A DNA stretch of 64,000 nt, taken from contig JAPYXD010000266.1 of the NCBI GenBank assembly GCA_030998225.1, positions 310,001 to 374,000 of the forward strand, read 5' to 3'. The notes under the pieces were generated by a model. The model was not told where the DNA came from. It saw only the letters and a program-made list of their open reading frames with translations, and made no database searches. This document shows, in pieces, positions 42,601-53,384 of this stretch (its first letter is position 1; each line of letters starts with the position of its first letter). The DNA comes from Diplolepis rosae. Its lineage: Eukaryota; Arthropoda; Insecta; Hymenoptera; Diplolepididae. The translations under genes and the position numbers were made by a program.

Positions 42601-42601
42601 T

Positions 42602-43012
42602 TTTTTAACCCTCCCCTAAGTCTTTCAGAAAGACCTTGGATGTAAGGTAAAGTAACTTTAATTTCAGTTTTTTAATATTTTTCCAACCATTTCATTTTCT
42701 TTTTATCTTTAGATGAAGTATTGTATATTTCATGAACACGTTCCTTAATGACACTCTGTCAACGGTAGTGGATAACTATTCAATTGTAACATAACTTTGA
42801 TTTCATCTAAATTTTCTTTTCAATATTTGATGTCACTTAATTTAATACATCTATCAACTAAACCTTGAATTAAACCAATCTTCTGACTAAATAAATGATG
42901 AGATTCATAATTTAAATAGCAACCGGACCATGTAGGTTTTTTAAACCAGTTTTTAATTAAAGAACTATTACTATTTTTTATTATCTTTAATTCTAAGAAG
43001 TTTAAGGTGTTA
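42602..43012 (-). pseudogene. Penelope reverse transcriptase C-terminal fragment
   Basis: The minus strand reads TLNFLELKIIKNSNSSLIKN and FKKPTWSGCYLNYESHH, closely matching the plus-strand Penelope piece at 46,945-47,046. It then continues with the next part, SQKIGLIQGLVDRCIKLSD, and after stops ends with LPYIQGLSERLRGG-like sequence. This is the RT thumb and connector that precede the GIY-YIG domain. It has several stops. Confidence 0.75.
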
Positions 43013-44985
43013 CGAGCGTATCAAGGCGGCGGAATTTTTCCGAAAATTCGTAATAATAAATCATTAATTAAACTTGTATGCCACTTGAAGCGCCCGCAAC
43101 CCGAGCACCTTGACAAGACCGCTGATGCAGCTAATCATTGCTCGGGTCGAAGACTAAAAAATGGTTGGTTCAGAAAAGAAATTCCCAATCGTGTCACTTT
43201 ACGCCAGATAGTTATTAACTTAAAATTTTTATTACATAACTTCATCGTTAAGATGTTATTGATTTTGATGTACTCAAACATACAAATGGTAGATCAAAGT
43301 CAATGCAATTGTATGTTATGAAAAATTGGTATACATTCATATTAAATTAAATAACTTTTCAATCAAAATATATCAAAATCAAAGTTAGCATTATTAAAAT
43401 ATATGCATAAAGTATATTAAAATTAAAGTTAAAAGCTGTATTCTTCTTAAGATGGAAGCATTTCGAATTTAATATGCGCTACTGAAAAACAAACTTCCAT
43501 TATATGCGATGAAAATTTAGTTTCCAAATAGTTCCCATCTAGTTTTTCTATAGTTTTCCCTACATTCCCTCCAGAATTACCTATAATGGTTTTGTTAAAC
43601 GCATAAGTACTACGGTGCTTTTCTATAAACACTATAAACTATAAATACTATGAACAAACTTGGATAGCTGCAAGTTACCATAGCCAGTGTAGACGATATT
43701 TCCGAAAAGGATCTGAACCATTGTTTTTCTAACTATGAAAAATATTTAAGGTGTCAGAGTCCAGAATTAATAATCAACGGAATCGATTTAATTATTTTAT
43801 ATTGATATTCGATTTATTGGTGTCATGAAATATGATCCAAAAATTTCAACTATGTCAGAAATAACCATTTCATCACAAACTTCACTTGGCAACAGGTAAT
43901 AACAAGTAGGCTACCAAGTAGTTAGGCAATCGGTAATTGCAAAATTACCAGTAAGCATGAATTCCTTCCAAAAATCAGGCCACCCAGAAAAATCCCAAAA
44001 TCATCAAGATACCCCACCTAAGCATCATCGATACAAGTCTATAAAATAAATCAATTTGAAATCAAAATTCGCAGTTACTCGAGCAACCTGGTACTAACCA
44101 GAACTACTCGGACATTAGAGAATGTACTTTTCTCTACTTTGCCCGTCCGCGGTTCGCAACAAGTACGTCCTATCACCTGGATAGTTAACTACGATTCGTA
44201 AAAAATTGGGGATTGTACTTGGACGGACGTAAATACTTCTAAAATCTTTCCTCCGACGAAAGCCGTTCACGGGGTTGTCGCGCTAAAAAATTATACAAGT
44301 AAAATTTTGACCACAACGCTTCGCGCTGAAATAATATTTTGAGTGCGTCTGTGGTCGGTTAGCCGCGAATGTTAACTGTGCGTGTACAGGCTGACGTTGA
44401 AAACCTAGCTAGTTTAATACTAACTAGCTAAGGAAATCTACATCTCGTCGAATCTCAAAACGACGAGGAATTATTTCCTTATAACCAGAAATAGGTTTAT
44501 TGTGAGACAGGAGTGGCGAAGGACAGGCAATTTAAAAGTACTGCCTCCCTTCTAGTTCAAAGCTATCCATTTCTTTCTCACCTTAAAGCTCTAAGGTTGA
44601 AGTAAAGAAAAAGGGTGTGGGCGCGAGTGAGTCGCGTAAGGACAAGGGTGGTTCCTTTTTGGAACCACGACAATCTCAAATCGAATTTGGACCGGATCTC
44701 CAGGACTTCAGCAGCCAGAACGTATTCTCCTTCTTTGCTTTTGCTCCCAGGACATCCGGTAGGATTAAGGAACTAGAATAAACACAAGAAGGCGTTAACG
44801 TATTTTGTATCGTTCTAATTTACTTTTCTGCTTTAACCCATGTAAAAATGTTCACATCGGTTTGGATGTTTTATTTTCCTTAAAAATAAATTCTCTCTTT
44901 TTACGTATATGAATCTCAGCAGCCTGATTCAAACTTATTTGAAGCACCTTTTCCCTCTTCTTTCGTTCAAAATTAAAAGTGATAA
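43013..44985. other. Two-kilobase insertion-like sequence between Penelope fragments
   Basis: It begins TGTTACGAGCG and is bordered on both sides by minus-strand Penelope sequence, but the missing Penelope part means it is not a clean insertion. The right half (about 44,100-44,780) is GC-richer and has self-complementary stretches such as CTAGCTAGTTTAATACTAACTAG. It resembles an LTR by composition. No gene is supported. Confidence 0.3.
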
Positions 44986-45284
44986 ATGTAGGCGTGTATG
45001 TACATTTAATTTTTCCTCTATGCAATCTAAAGCTAAATCCAGAGGAATGTTATCAAATAAAGAAACCACATCTAAAGATAGCAATGAATGAGTTGAAGGC
45101 ACTTTAATATTAGTAATTATATCTTTTAGTTCCCAACTATTTTTGATAAAAATAGATCATTATTTCCGGAAATTGGTTTTAAGATAATAGACAAATATTA
45201 AGCCTAATTATAAGTTGGGGATCCAATTGAGGGAACAATCAATCTCCAGTTCAAACCTGGTTTGTGCACCTTTGGGAGCGCATA
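44986..45284 (-). pseudogene. Penelope RT fragment, downstream of the fold-back insertion
   Basis: Reading on the minus strand, YALPKVHKPGLNWRLIVPSI begins directly after the fold-back element and continues GSPTYN. A degraded part follows, then LSLDVVSLFDNIPLDLALDC near 45,010-45,070. These are the first conserved RT blocks of Penelope-like elements, including the first catalytic Asp (LDVVSLF). The sequence loses similarity after EEKLNVHT. Confidence 0.8.
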
Positions 45285-46141
45285 CCCTATTGAAAAACTT
45301 GACGTAAAAAATAACGTAAAAAATGACGTAAAAAAGGACGTCAAAAATGGCGTAAAAAACGACGTCAAAAATGACATAAAAAACGACGTCAAAAATTACG
45401 TAAAAAACGAAGTTAAAAATTGGGACAGTTTTTTACGTCGTTTTTTATGTCATTTTTGACGTCGTTTTTTACGTCGTTTTTGACGTACTTTTTTGTCTTT
45501 AAGAAGCCTTACATTTCCTATTACATTTTTGTGACTCCTTTACGAAATGCCCATTCCACTTTGAAATAAATTATTTTATTATACAATAGTTCTTTTACTG
45601 ATAAGCATTTCTCAATTACGATACCCAATGAACGACCGAATATAAATTGTTAAGGCTTCTTAAAGACAAAAAAGTACGTCAAAAACGACATAAAAAACGA
45701 CGTCAAAAATTAAGTAAAAAACGATGTCAAAAATTGGGTTAGTTTTTTACGTCATTTTTTACGTTATTTTTTACGACGTTTTTTACGTAATTCTTCGACT
45801 TTAAGAAGCCTTAACAATTTATATTCGGTCGTTCATTGGATATCGTAATTGAGAAACGCTTATCAGTAAAAGAACTATTGTATAATAAAATAATTTATTT
45901 CAAAGTGGAATGGGCATTTCGTAAAGGAGTCACAAAAATGTAATAGGAAATGTAAGGCTTCTTAAAGACAAAAAAGTACGTCAAAAACGACGTCAAAAAT
46001 GACGTAAAAAACTGTCCCAATTTTTAACTTCGTTTTTACGTGATTTTTGACGTCGTTTTTACGTCATTTTTGACGTAATTTTTGACGTCGTTTTTTATGT
46101 CATTTTTGACGTCGTTTTTTACGTCAAGTTTTTCAATAGGG
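45285..46141. mobile_element. 857-bp fold-back element with ACGTAAAAAA repeats
   Basis: The ends CCCTATTGAAAAACTTGACG and its inverse (ACGTCAAGTTTTTCAATAGGG) are perfect for at least 26 bases. ATA occurs on both sides (45,282-45,284 and 46,142-46,144), a 3-bp duplication that doubles a Tyr codon in the host Penelope RT. The arms consist of tandem units of about 13 bases built on GACGTAAAAAA or GACGTCAAAAAT. A second inverted pair of unique sequence (AAGAAGCCTTA...TTTCAAAGTGGAATGGGCAT) lies inside, around a central repeat tract. There is no ORF. It could fold into nested hairpins. Confidence 0.88.
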
Positions 46142-46144
46142 ATA

Positions 46145-46558
46145 AGTTTTAGCCACTACACTACTATGGGATTTTAATTTATAAGCGATAAACTCATTTA
46201 TGTACCTTTTATTTTCCCATATCGAAACAATGTCATTGCATTTATTTTCAACTGTTGGAACTATATCAGTTTTTACATTCTTGTATAAATTGTTGTTTAG
46301 CAAATTATTTTCTGAGGTCTGATTATAATCATTTCTATTTGCTGCCACCATAATATTACCTTTGTCAGGTTTACCAAATATCAAATCTTTGTGATTCTTT
46401 TGAAAATTTTCCACAGTATTAGCAATTTTATTATTGTTTTTAAACTTATTGCTTCTGTTGTGATTTGAAATAATATCAGTACGTGTAATTTTTAAGTTAT
46501 CATCATCATGATCCATGTTTTTTATACAATTTTCAATGCTAGCTACAATATTATTCAC
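46145..46558 (-). pseudogene. Penelope ORF N-terminal region
   Basis: The minus-strand frame includes NHKDLIFGKPDKGNIMVAAN, a conserved block upstream of the RT in Penelope-like elements, and ends SHSSVVAKTY where the fold-back element cuts in. The RT continues beyond the insertion at 45,284. The Met start is only the first in the open stretch; a preceding Penelope piece in the opposite orientation begins within 10 bases. Confidence 0.78.
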
Positions 46559-46563
46559 TGGAA

Positions 46564-47046
46564 TATTGTTATGTTACCCCTGGATTTAGCTTTAGATTGC
46601 ATAGAGGAAAAATTAAATTTACATACAACAAGGATTTCTAAAAATGAGATTTTCATTTATGTTAGAACAGTGTTTAATAATACAGTTTTTTCATTTAATA
46701 ATAAATTTTATAAATAGACGTCAGGTTGTCGAATGGGGTCTCCATTGTCACCTTTAGTATCAAATTTGGTTATGGAGGATGTAGAAAAACGAGCGTTATT
46801 AAAATTATCTTTTAAACCTATTCTCTGTAAACGTTATGTGGATGATATACTTACAATTGTCCAGACAGATAAAATTGCAGAGTTTTTTGGTGATTTTAAC
46901 AGTATTGAGCAATCCATTAAATTTACATTTCAAAAGGAAGAAAACAATACCTTAAACTTCTTAGAATTGGAGATAATAAAAAATAGTAATGGTTCTTTAA
47001 TTAAAAACTGGTTTAAAAAACCTACATGGTCCGGTTGCTATTTAAA
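46564..47046 (+). pseudogene. Penelope RT fragment in inverse orientation
   Basis: The plus strand encodes LDLALDCIEEKLNLHTTRIS, a stop at 46,717-46,719, then MGSPLSPLVSNLVMEDVEK, the catalytic box KRYVDDILTIV and the FFGDFNSIEQSIKFTFQKEE region. These are the central RT motifs of Penelope. The copy begins almost exactly where the minus-strand copy starts, giving a head-to-head arrangement. It ends abruptly at KPTWSGCYL, where an R1-type fragment begins. Confidence 0.82.
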
Positions 47047-48499
47047 ATGACCGAGGACCTCCCTAGCCATACCCCATTTTGCGCAGACGAAGAGTGCGTG
47101 CTCTACGTTATCCACCGGGAAATCGCAGTAGCAACACGTCTCCTCGTCTCTCTTTTTAAAGCGCCTCAGGTACGCGTTAAAACAGCCATGGCCCGAGAGC
47201 GCTTGCGCCAAGTAAAAGCCGACTTCCCCGTGCTTTCTGTTTAGCCAGGTGGCGAGTTCCGGGATCAGGCGGTAGGTCCATCTCCCTGTCTGCTCACCAT
47301 GCCATCTCATCTGCCATTTCTCGACGAGTCTGCGCCTTCCATCCTTGCGGATGGCCTCCTTCGCGCGAGCGATTTCCTGCAGGTCGGCGCAGGTAAGCTC
47401 CTTGCGAAGCTGAAAGGTTTCCTGCCTTTCCTCCGCCAATAAATCTATTGGCGGGACGCTCGTCAGGACCAGCACAGCGCTCGTCGAGATAGTTCTATAT
47501 GCCGAAACTATTCTCAGCGCGACAAGTCTCTGCGCCGAGAACAGCTTCTTCTGGATAGCATGGTTTTGCAAGGCATTGGCCCAGACCGGAGCTGCATAAA
47601 GCAGCTTCGAATGGACCACGCTCGCCACCAATCTTCTTTTCGCTTCCCTGGGTCCACCAATGTTTGGCATAAGCCGGGCCAAGTTCGCTCCACATTGGAT
47701 GGCTTTGGCAGGTGCGATCTTTAGGTGTTCGCCAAAGCTAAGCCTACGATCCAGCTGCATCCCCAGGTACTTAATGCTTGTTTTCCACTCGACTTCATGC
47801 TCTCCGAAAACGATCCTCGGGTATTGGAAGGATCTCCTGTCCGTAACGAGCAAAGCCTCGGTTTTCTCAGGGGCCATTTTAAGACCTCTGCCATCCAACC
47901 AGCGCTTCGCTCGCCACAGACTTTCATTGATCTTCAGCTCTAGGATTCCGACGTCGTCAGCGGCGCACACGACAAGTGCATCATCCGCGAAGCCGACGAT
48001 GCTCGTTCCAGCGGGCAGGTCCATGCGCAGAAAGTCATCGTACATGACTTTCCAAACGAGTGGACCCACCCGCGACCCTTGAGGAGTGCCACATGTCATC
48101 TCTTCTTCAAGAGACCATTTGTCGCCCTCGTATATCATCCACCTGTCGCTCAGATAGTCATCTATCATTCGCAACAGGTAGTCTGGAACCTTTTTTCGCA
48201 TCATCGCCTCGATGCAGATGTCCCATCTTGCGGTATTGAACGCATTGCGTATGTCAATGCTAATCAACGCACAGAATCCCTTACGCTTACCAGTTCCTTT
48301 TCTTGCATTTGTGGCGATTTTAACCACAGCTTGGATGGCGTCCACAGTGGACCTGCCTTTCCTGAATCCGAACTGGTTTTCTGAGAGCCCATTCTCCCCG
48401 ACCAAGAGAGCCTGAAGCCGTTGTAGAATCAACTCCTCCAGAAGCTTCCCGATCGTATCCAATAGACATATTGGTCTATACGATGAGGGATAAAATATT
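47047..48499 (-). pseudogene. R1-type non-LTR reverse transcriptase with C-terminal zinc motif
   Basis: A 474-residue uninterrupted frame (48,462-47,038) holds the RT from SYRPICLLDTIGK upstream of its first Met through ENQFGFRKGRSTVDAI, SIDIRNAFNTARW, GTPQGSRVGP and the catalytic VGFADDALVV. The C-terminal part ends with a C-x2-C-x8-H-x4-C motif (CCYCDFPVDNVEHALFVC), characteristic of R1-clade elements. It lacks the endonuclease, the start of the RT and the 3' UTR; both ends abut Penelope sequence. The RT copies element RNA at the target site. The open frame suggests a more recent origin than its neighbours. Confidence 0.88.
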
Positions 48500-48990
48500 G
48501 TAGACTTGAAAATTTGAATACAGGCTCATCTCGACATTCTTGGGATTACAATCATTTCTTTGACTTTAATAATATTAAAATTTTAGCTTGAGAATACAAT
48601 AAGTATTAAAGAAAAATTATTTAATCAATTTTTATCAATAAAAATATTAATATTTCAATTTTTTTAATGACTGAAATTATGAACATTAATCAAATTTAAC
48701 ATAGTATTATTTAACATATGGTTTCCAAGTTTGCGTTCTCAAGTTTTAGCACAATTTTCATTGGTGAATTTGATTCAATTTATCGTATCTTCGTCTCTCT
48801 ATCCTACAGTTTGCGTTGCTTCGCCGGATTGTTCACACCATATTACAATGTAATTTTAAATTATTGAAGCCCTCAATCTTTGAGGCTTTAATTACAATGA
48901 CAATTTTAATTATAAGACTAAATCTTCATGTGTTTTCTCGTTTTTATAATTCATGTAAGTACTTATTTATATCAACACAACATAAAAAAG
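48500..48990 (+). mobile_element. Penelope 3' end (GIY-YIG C-terminus and 3' region)
   Basis: The sequence matches 34,320-34,815 in inverse orientation with few differences. It includes the degraded coding stretch HSWDYNHFFDFNNIKIL and ends with a small hairpin (AAGCCCTCAATCTTTGAGGCTT) and AT-rich tail. It gives an outer edge for the Penelope cluster. Confidence 0.75.
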
Positions 48991-49634
48991 AAATTTTTAC
49001 AGTAAAGTAAAAAGAAATTAGATTGTGAATTGATTTGTTCAATTTTTAATGACAGATATATTCCTTGAAAAAGACCTGCAGTAAGGTCGAAACGTTGGAG
49101 AATTTTTTAATATATATAATGAAGGAGTTTTTATAGAATTTTGATTTATTGACCGTAAGATCGACTAAACCAAACCTATATGACATAATAATATAACGGT
49201 CGAAGAAAGGAATGACAGTCATTACTGTTTATGATTAAGAACACTAGATGCTTAGGGAATAGGTTTCTCAGCTGAAAATTTAGAGTATCACTGATACACT
49301 TAGTTATGAACAATTGACAATGAAAAAATGTAAAGATTTTAAATTAAATTCGGTTATGAAGTCATTTCACACACAAATTTACTGATATTTGGTATACATG
49401 GTATATATTGCGGCCTGACCGTAAGAAAAATTCATAAAATTCAATGATTTTAGCTGCTATTACCTAAATAGGGGCTTTTGAGGTCGCTGCAGATTGCGAA
49501 TCTGGTTTTAGATTTTGAAAACTCAAAATAATGGATTGAATATAGGGGTGAAGTTTACAAAAAATTTGAATTATGTATTTTTTTTGGCCAAATACTGAAA
49601 TTAATTTGAATTACTCTATTAGAACGGATAAATA
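48991..49634. other. AT-rich spacer, no gene seen
   Basis: No motif or repeat is supported before the mariner-type element at 49,635. Confidence 0.4.
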
Positions 49635-50391
49635 AAGGGTTTCCCAATAGGGGTGATATGATTTTGAATGTCCCTATCGGGCTCATTTGAACTGAAATTT
49701 TTGTCGTCTGCTGTCAGTTGTCATCAGTAAGGTTTGCCATTTAATCATGAGTAGTTTCACGCTTCCACAACGTTTGGAAATTGTCCAATTATTTTATCAA
49801 AATTCGAGAAGTTTTGTCGGTGTTCAAAGAGCATATCGTGCAAAATATGGTCGTCATTCTGCTCCATCCGCGCTCTCAATTCGTCGAATAATCGATAAGT
49901 TGGAGAGTGAATTTACTCTATTGGATACTAAGCCTAAAAATCGTATGCGTACCGCACGTTCTACACAGAATATAGCCGCCGTACAGGCCAGTATCGAGGA
50001 AAACCGTGAATTGTCCGTGCCACGCCGATCTCAGGAATTGGGCCTGTCCAGGATGACTACCTGGCGTATTTTGCGATTGGATCTTGGCCTGCATCCCTAT
50101 AAGATGATTCTGGCCCAAGAACTGAAGCCTAATGACCATCGTTTGCGTCGGGAGTTCGCGGATTGGGCTCTGGAATCAATTGAAAATGATCCCAATTTTC
50201 ATCAAAAAATCATCTTTTCTGATGAGGCGCATTTTTGGCTCAAGTCTCGGGGGACATTTGGCCGATATATTGTTTAAATCATAAATGGCATAGAATATCC
50301 AATATAATAAAAAAGATTTCGATCAATTCCGAATGAATATTCAGTGTTTTTTTTCAATTTCAAAACATATCACCCTTATTGGGAAACCCTT
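49635..50391 (+). mobile_element. Tc1/mariner-type deletion derivative (757 bp)
   Basis: The ends AAGGGTTTCCCAATAGGGGT and its inverse (CACCCTTATTGGGAAACCCTT) are flanked by TA (49,633-49,634 and 50,392-50,393). It carries the N-terminal two thirds of a transposase; the C-terminal catalytic part has been lost. The TIRs are about 27 bases. It could be moved by a complete relative but not by itself. Confidence 0.88.
49747..50277 (+). pseudogene. Mariner-type transposase, C-terminally truncated
   Basis: Residues 1-60 form the N-terminal DNA-binding region with LPQRLEIVQLFYQNSRSFV, the DUF4817-like helix-turn-helix seen in many insect mariner relatives. A second helix-turn-helix lies around residues 85-115 (ELGLSRMTTWRILRLDLGLH). 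The DDE fold starts with HQKIIFSDEAHFWLKS, giving the first Asp. The frame then ends shortly after GTFGRYIV, so the second and third catalytic residues are absent. A full member would be about 350 residues. The ATG has no competing upstream start. Confidence 0.85.
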
Positions 50392-50571
50392 TAGAAGAAA
50401 CTTTTGCAGATATTGTTCTGTGTTTTTGAATTTGAACACAGATTTTTCCACTGCTAAACGGTAAACTACAGCAGAAATTTACTTACGAAAAATCAAATTT
50501 TTGAGTATAGTAGAAGAAGAACATCTAAGAAAGAATAAACAAGATCCCGTGTATTTAAAATTTCTACCGTG

Positions 50572-50825
50572 TTATGGATCACGTTCGAGTGGCAGGCTAA
50601 CGGTCAAAATAGTGTGCTCATAGTTTTTACTTTGCATTCAATTTTCTGATTGATTAGTTGAATAAGACAGGCGAGTAATTTCGATAAATCAAAAACTTTT
50701 GGCCGTGTTAGAGATCACGTTTGAGTAGCGGGCTAACGGTCAAAATAGTGTGATCATAGTTTTTACTTTTCATTTAAGTTTCTTATTGATTAGTTGAATA
50801 AAAAGAGTGAGTAATTTTGATAAAG
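50572..50825 (+). repeat. 125-bp tandem duplication
   Basis: Two diverged copies contain GGGCTAACGGTCAAAATAGT (second copy) or GGCTAACGGTCAAAATAGTG (first copy), followed by CATAGTTTTTACTTT and TTGATTAGTTGAATAA. They lie immediately before the piggyBac-like coding remnant and may be its 5' untranslated region. Confidence 0.75.
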
Positions 50826-50830
50826 TCAAA

Positions 50831-51255
50831 ATGAGTGATTCTGAAGAAAAATATGAAGGAGGTGAAATTCCACCAGGCAACGAATCTGTCGATGGGAATG
50901 GCATCAGCGATGATGAAGATTGTGACCTGAATAGGCATTGGAAGGCATTCTGCTAATTATTCTCGTAGGTTCGAAGACACTCAAAATTTGTCAAATGAAA
51001 CTTGGTCAAATCAGTCTTTGCCTTACAATGGTTTACCTTTCACACAGAATGTTGAACCAAAGAATATTCCAGATACTGTCAAAACACCTGGAGATATTTT
51101 CTTGATGCACTTATCAACAGAAAATATTAAGCTTATGGTTCAATAAACAAATCTGTATTATCAGCAGAATAAAAATAAGAATGGTGTTCTCGTAACTGCA
51201 GAAGAGATGAAGAAATTTATTGGAGTGAACATAATGATGGGCATGGGGGTGAAAC
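50831..51255 (+). pseudogene. piggyBac-like transposase N-terminal fragment
   Basis: It starts MSDSEEKYEGGEIPPGNESV, an acidic N-terminus usual for piggyBac transposases. After a frame change it reads LPFTQNVEPKNIPDTVKTPG, DIFLMHLSTENIKLMVQ and, after a stop, VTAEEMKKFIGVNIMMGMGV. That order is the start of the DDE_Tnp_1_7 domain. It breaks off before the catalytic residues. Two tandem 125-bp repeats precede the start. Confidence 0.7.
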
Positions 51256-52416
51256 CCAATGGTAAATTATTGGAAACAAACATGGAGGTAAAAGCATGCG
51301 ATCCCCCACTTTTGCATAGAGCCTCTCAGTGCTCCCGCTGCCCTCCTGCCCCGTTGCCCGAATAAATTCTGAAATGAAATTTTTATACATCTGAAGCGAT
51401 TAGGTGCTGAAATTGCAAAACTTTGTATTACCATGTATTAAGCAGTAAATTTAGTGTTGTAATTTCATAACTTGATCGCCTCTGGTGCCTCATTGAAGTA
51501 TTTGGCATTAATTTCCTTTGCTTCAGACTAAATATCATTTCACAAGCAGCTATGAGTCTTCTGAAATGCGAGATCAACTGTTTTCTGGGGGATTTTTGAT
51601 TGACATAGTGATTCCCCACATTTGCATAAACGTGTTTCTCCCCTTCCAAAGCGGGCTTCACTCCCATGGTGATGGGTATCAAACGTTTACCGTTTTGTGA
51701 CGGATTGTACAGAGCTGTACACTCAGTCACGTTCTTCCCCACCAGCATACCGACCAGCGCGCGCAGCAGCGTCCCATACTATTCTCCGCTTTCCCTCACC
51801 ACGCGCAGACAGGTATAAAAGGGAAGGCCGGAGAGCCGACAAAGGGCAGTTCGCCTGGGGTGGCGAGCCGGGTCACACCGGAGCGTCGCACTGGGCGGAC
51901 GGCACGGAGATGCCTTTCCTGATGGGTAATCCCACAGGAGGGTATCTCCAGTACCCACCAACTTCCATACCTGGTGGCAGGGGGTTCAAACTCCGGCAAA
52001 ATCATGCTAGAGTTTCTTCTCCCCGCTTCTCTCTACCTCTCCCGCATGCCCCTCACAGCGAGCCCATATTGCTCCAAGTTTCTCCTCTCCGGCGCGAGAA
52101 AGTGGGGGCAAATAGGGACCGGCAGCGAGATGTATTAACTTTCAACTATGACCTAAAATGCTAATACTACAGTAACATTAAAATTTAAAATACATCGAAA
52201 TCATCAATTTTCGGGTGCCTGCTCCGATGTTCTCGCTGAGTGAACGTCACTTTCACTTACTCCAATATATTCTATCTTGCTTTATGTACATATCCTAGCT
52301 AGTTGTGTACGCGCTCTCTTTTCCACGTATTCCTTTCTTCAGAAATTGTTCGTAAAATATTTTTTTAAATTAATATAATTAATTAATTTATTAGTGTATT
52401 TATGATTGTTGATATA
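51256..52416. other. Unassigned sequence, GC-richer in the middle
   Basis: A GC-rich part (51,760-52,110) contains GGGGGTTCAAACTCCGGC, which resembles a polymerase III B-box, so a SINE is possible but unproven. The open frames here overlap on both strands and are not supported. Confidence 0.3.
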
Positions 52417-53239
52417 TTGGATCTATAACTTAATTCGTGCGGTTTTTTTTTCAAAATTTGAACGTTTGTTTAAGAAAAAAATGCACAATTGTATTATTCA
52501 AAGTATTGCCCATCTGAAGCTATGACTTTTTTCCATCTTTCTGGCAATTTGTGGATTCCATCCCAAAAGAACTGCGCCGAATTGGCGGCCAAGAATGAAT
52601 CAAGCCAATTTTTGATACCTTATTCTGATGTGAACCGTATTCCAGTGAGGGCGTTCTGCATCGACCGGATCAAATGGTAGTCAGAAGGGGCAAGGTCTGG
52701 GCTATAAGGCGGGTGGGGTAAAATTTCTCATCCACTGTTTTCCAAATAGTTCTTAACATGGGGCCAATCGTCGTTATGATGAAAAATTATTGCCTCAGGT
52801 CTGGTCGCATATTCCGGGCGTATTTCGGCTATTGCTCTCTTCAAACGGATTGTGTTCGGTAGCGTTCTCCATTGATGGTTATACCCGGTTTCAGCAGCTC
52901 ATAATACAGCACACCCTCTTGATCCCACCCAATACAGAGCATTACCTTCGCGCTATGGATATTCAGCCCCTTCTGACTACCATTTGATCCGGTCGATGCA
53001 GAACGCCCTCACTGGAATACGGTTCACATCAGAACAGGGTATCGAAAATTGGCTTGATTCATTCATGGCCGCCAAGCCGGCGTAGTTCTTTTGGGATGGA
53101 ATCCAAAAATTGCCAGAAAGATGGGAAAAAGTCATAGCTTCAGATGGGCAATACTTTGAATAATACAATTGTGCATTTTTTCTTAAACAAACGTTCAAAT
53201 TTTGAAAAAAAAACCGCACGAATTAAGTTATAGATCCAA
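52417..53239. mobile_element. Palindromic mariner (mauritiana-type) dimer
   Basis: Both ends read TTGGATCTATAACTTAATTC outward-in and are flanked by TA (52,415-52,416 and 53,240-53,241). From the left, the minus strand encodes the C-terminal half of a mariner transposase; from the right, the plus strand encodes the last about 70 residues of the same protein (DGIQKLPERWEKVIASDGQY and stop near 53,160). The outer 250 bases on each side are thus inverted copies. The structure is a head-to-head partial dimer, not a standard element. Confidence 0.85.
52480..52985 (-). pseudogene. Mariner transposase C-terminal half
   Basis: Reading on the minus strand, blocks include WVGSRGCAVL, the position of the second catalytic residue (HHNDDWPHV, normally H-D/Q-N-A-x-P-H), ILPHPPYSPDLAPSDYHL, and ALTGIRFTSE. 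The tail WDGIHKLPERWKKVIASDGQ and stop complete it. The motif PSDYHL with its Asp is the third catalytic position in mariner (DD34D). The N-terminal half is absent. Confidence 0.82.
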
Positions 53240-53256
53240 TACATAATACATAATAC

Positions 53257-53367
53257 ATTTTTAAATAATGCATGAAATAATCTCAAATTTTGGATTTCTT
53301 CATTATTTATGTTTGTTTATCAATCCTTGAAATTTCAAGGAAATCGGAAACATGGAGTCCTGAATTT
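53257..53367. repeat. Fragment of the long-TIR element found at 55.25-57.10 kb
   Basis: The sequence from TGCATGAAATAATCTCAAAT to GAAACATGGAGTCCTGAA closely matches the right arm near 56,970-57,065, and in inverse orientation the left arm. Only the arm's outer portion is present. Confidence 0.7.
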
Positions 53368-53384
53368 TTTAAGAAAAACATGTA

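Noticed and set aside
42258..42608. 116-residue plus-strand frame beside Penelope
   Set aside because: The frame has no recognisable motif and ends at the border of a minus-strand Penelope fragment. I see no support for a gene.
45300..46130. CRISPR-like array
   Set aside because: The regularly repeated ACGTAAAAAA words have no unique spacers, lie within inverted arms, and occur in an animal genome. It is a fold-back element.
51697..52164. 155-residue frame and possible SINE at 51.7-52.1 kb
   Set aside because: The frame overlaps open frames on the other strand and has no family motif. The B-box-like word alone is too weak to call a SINE.
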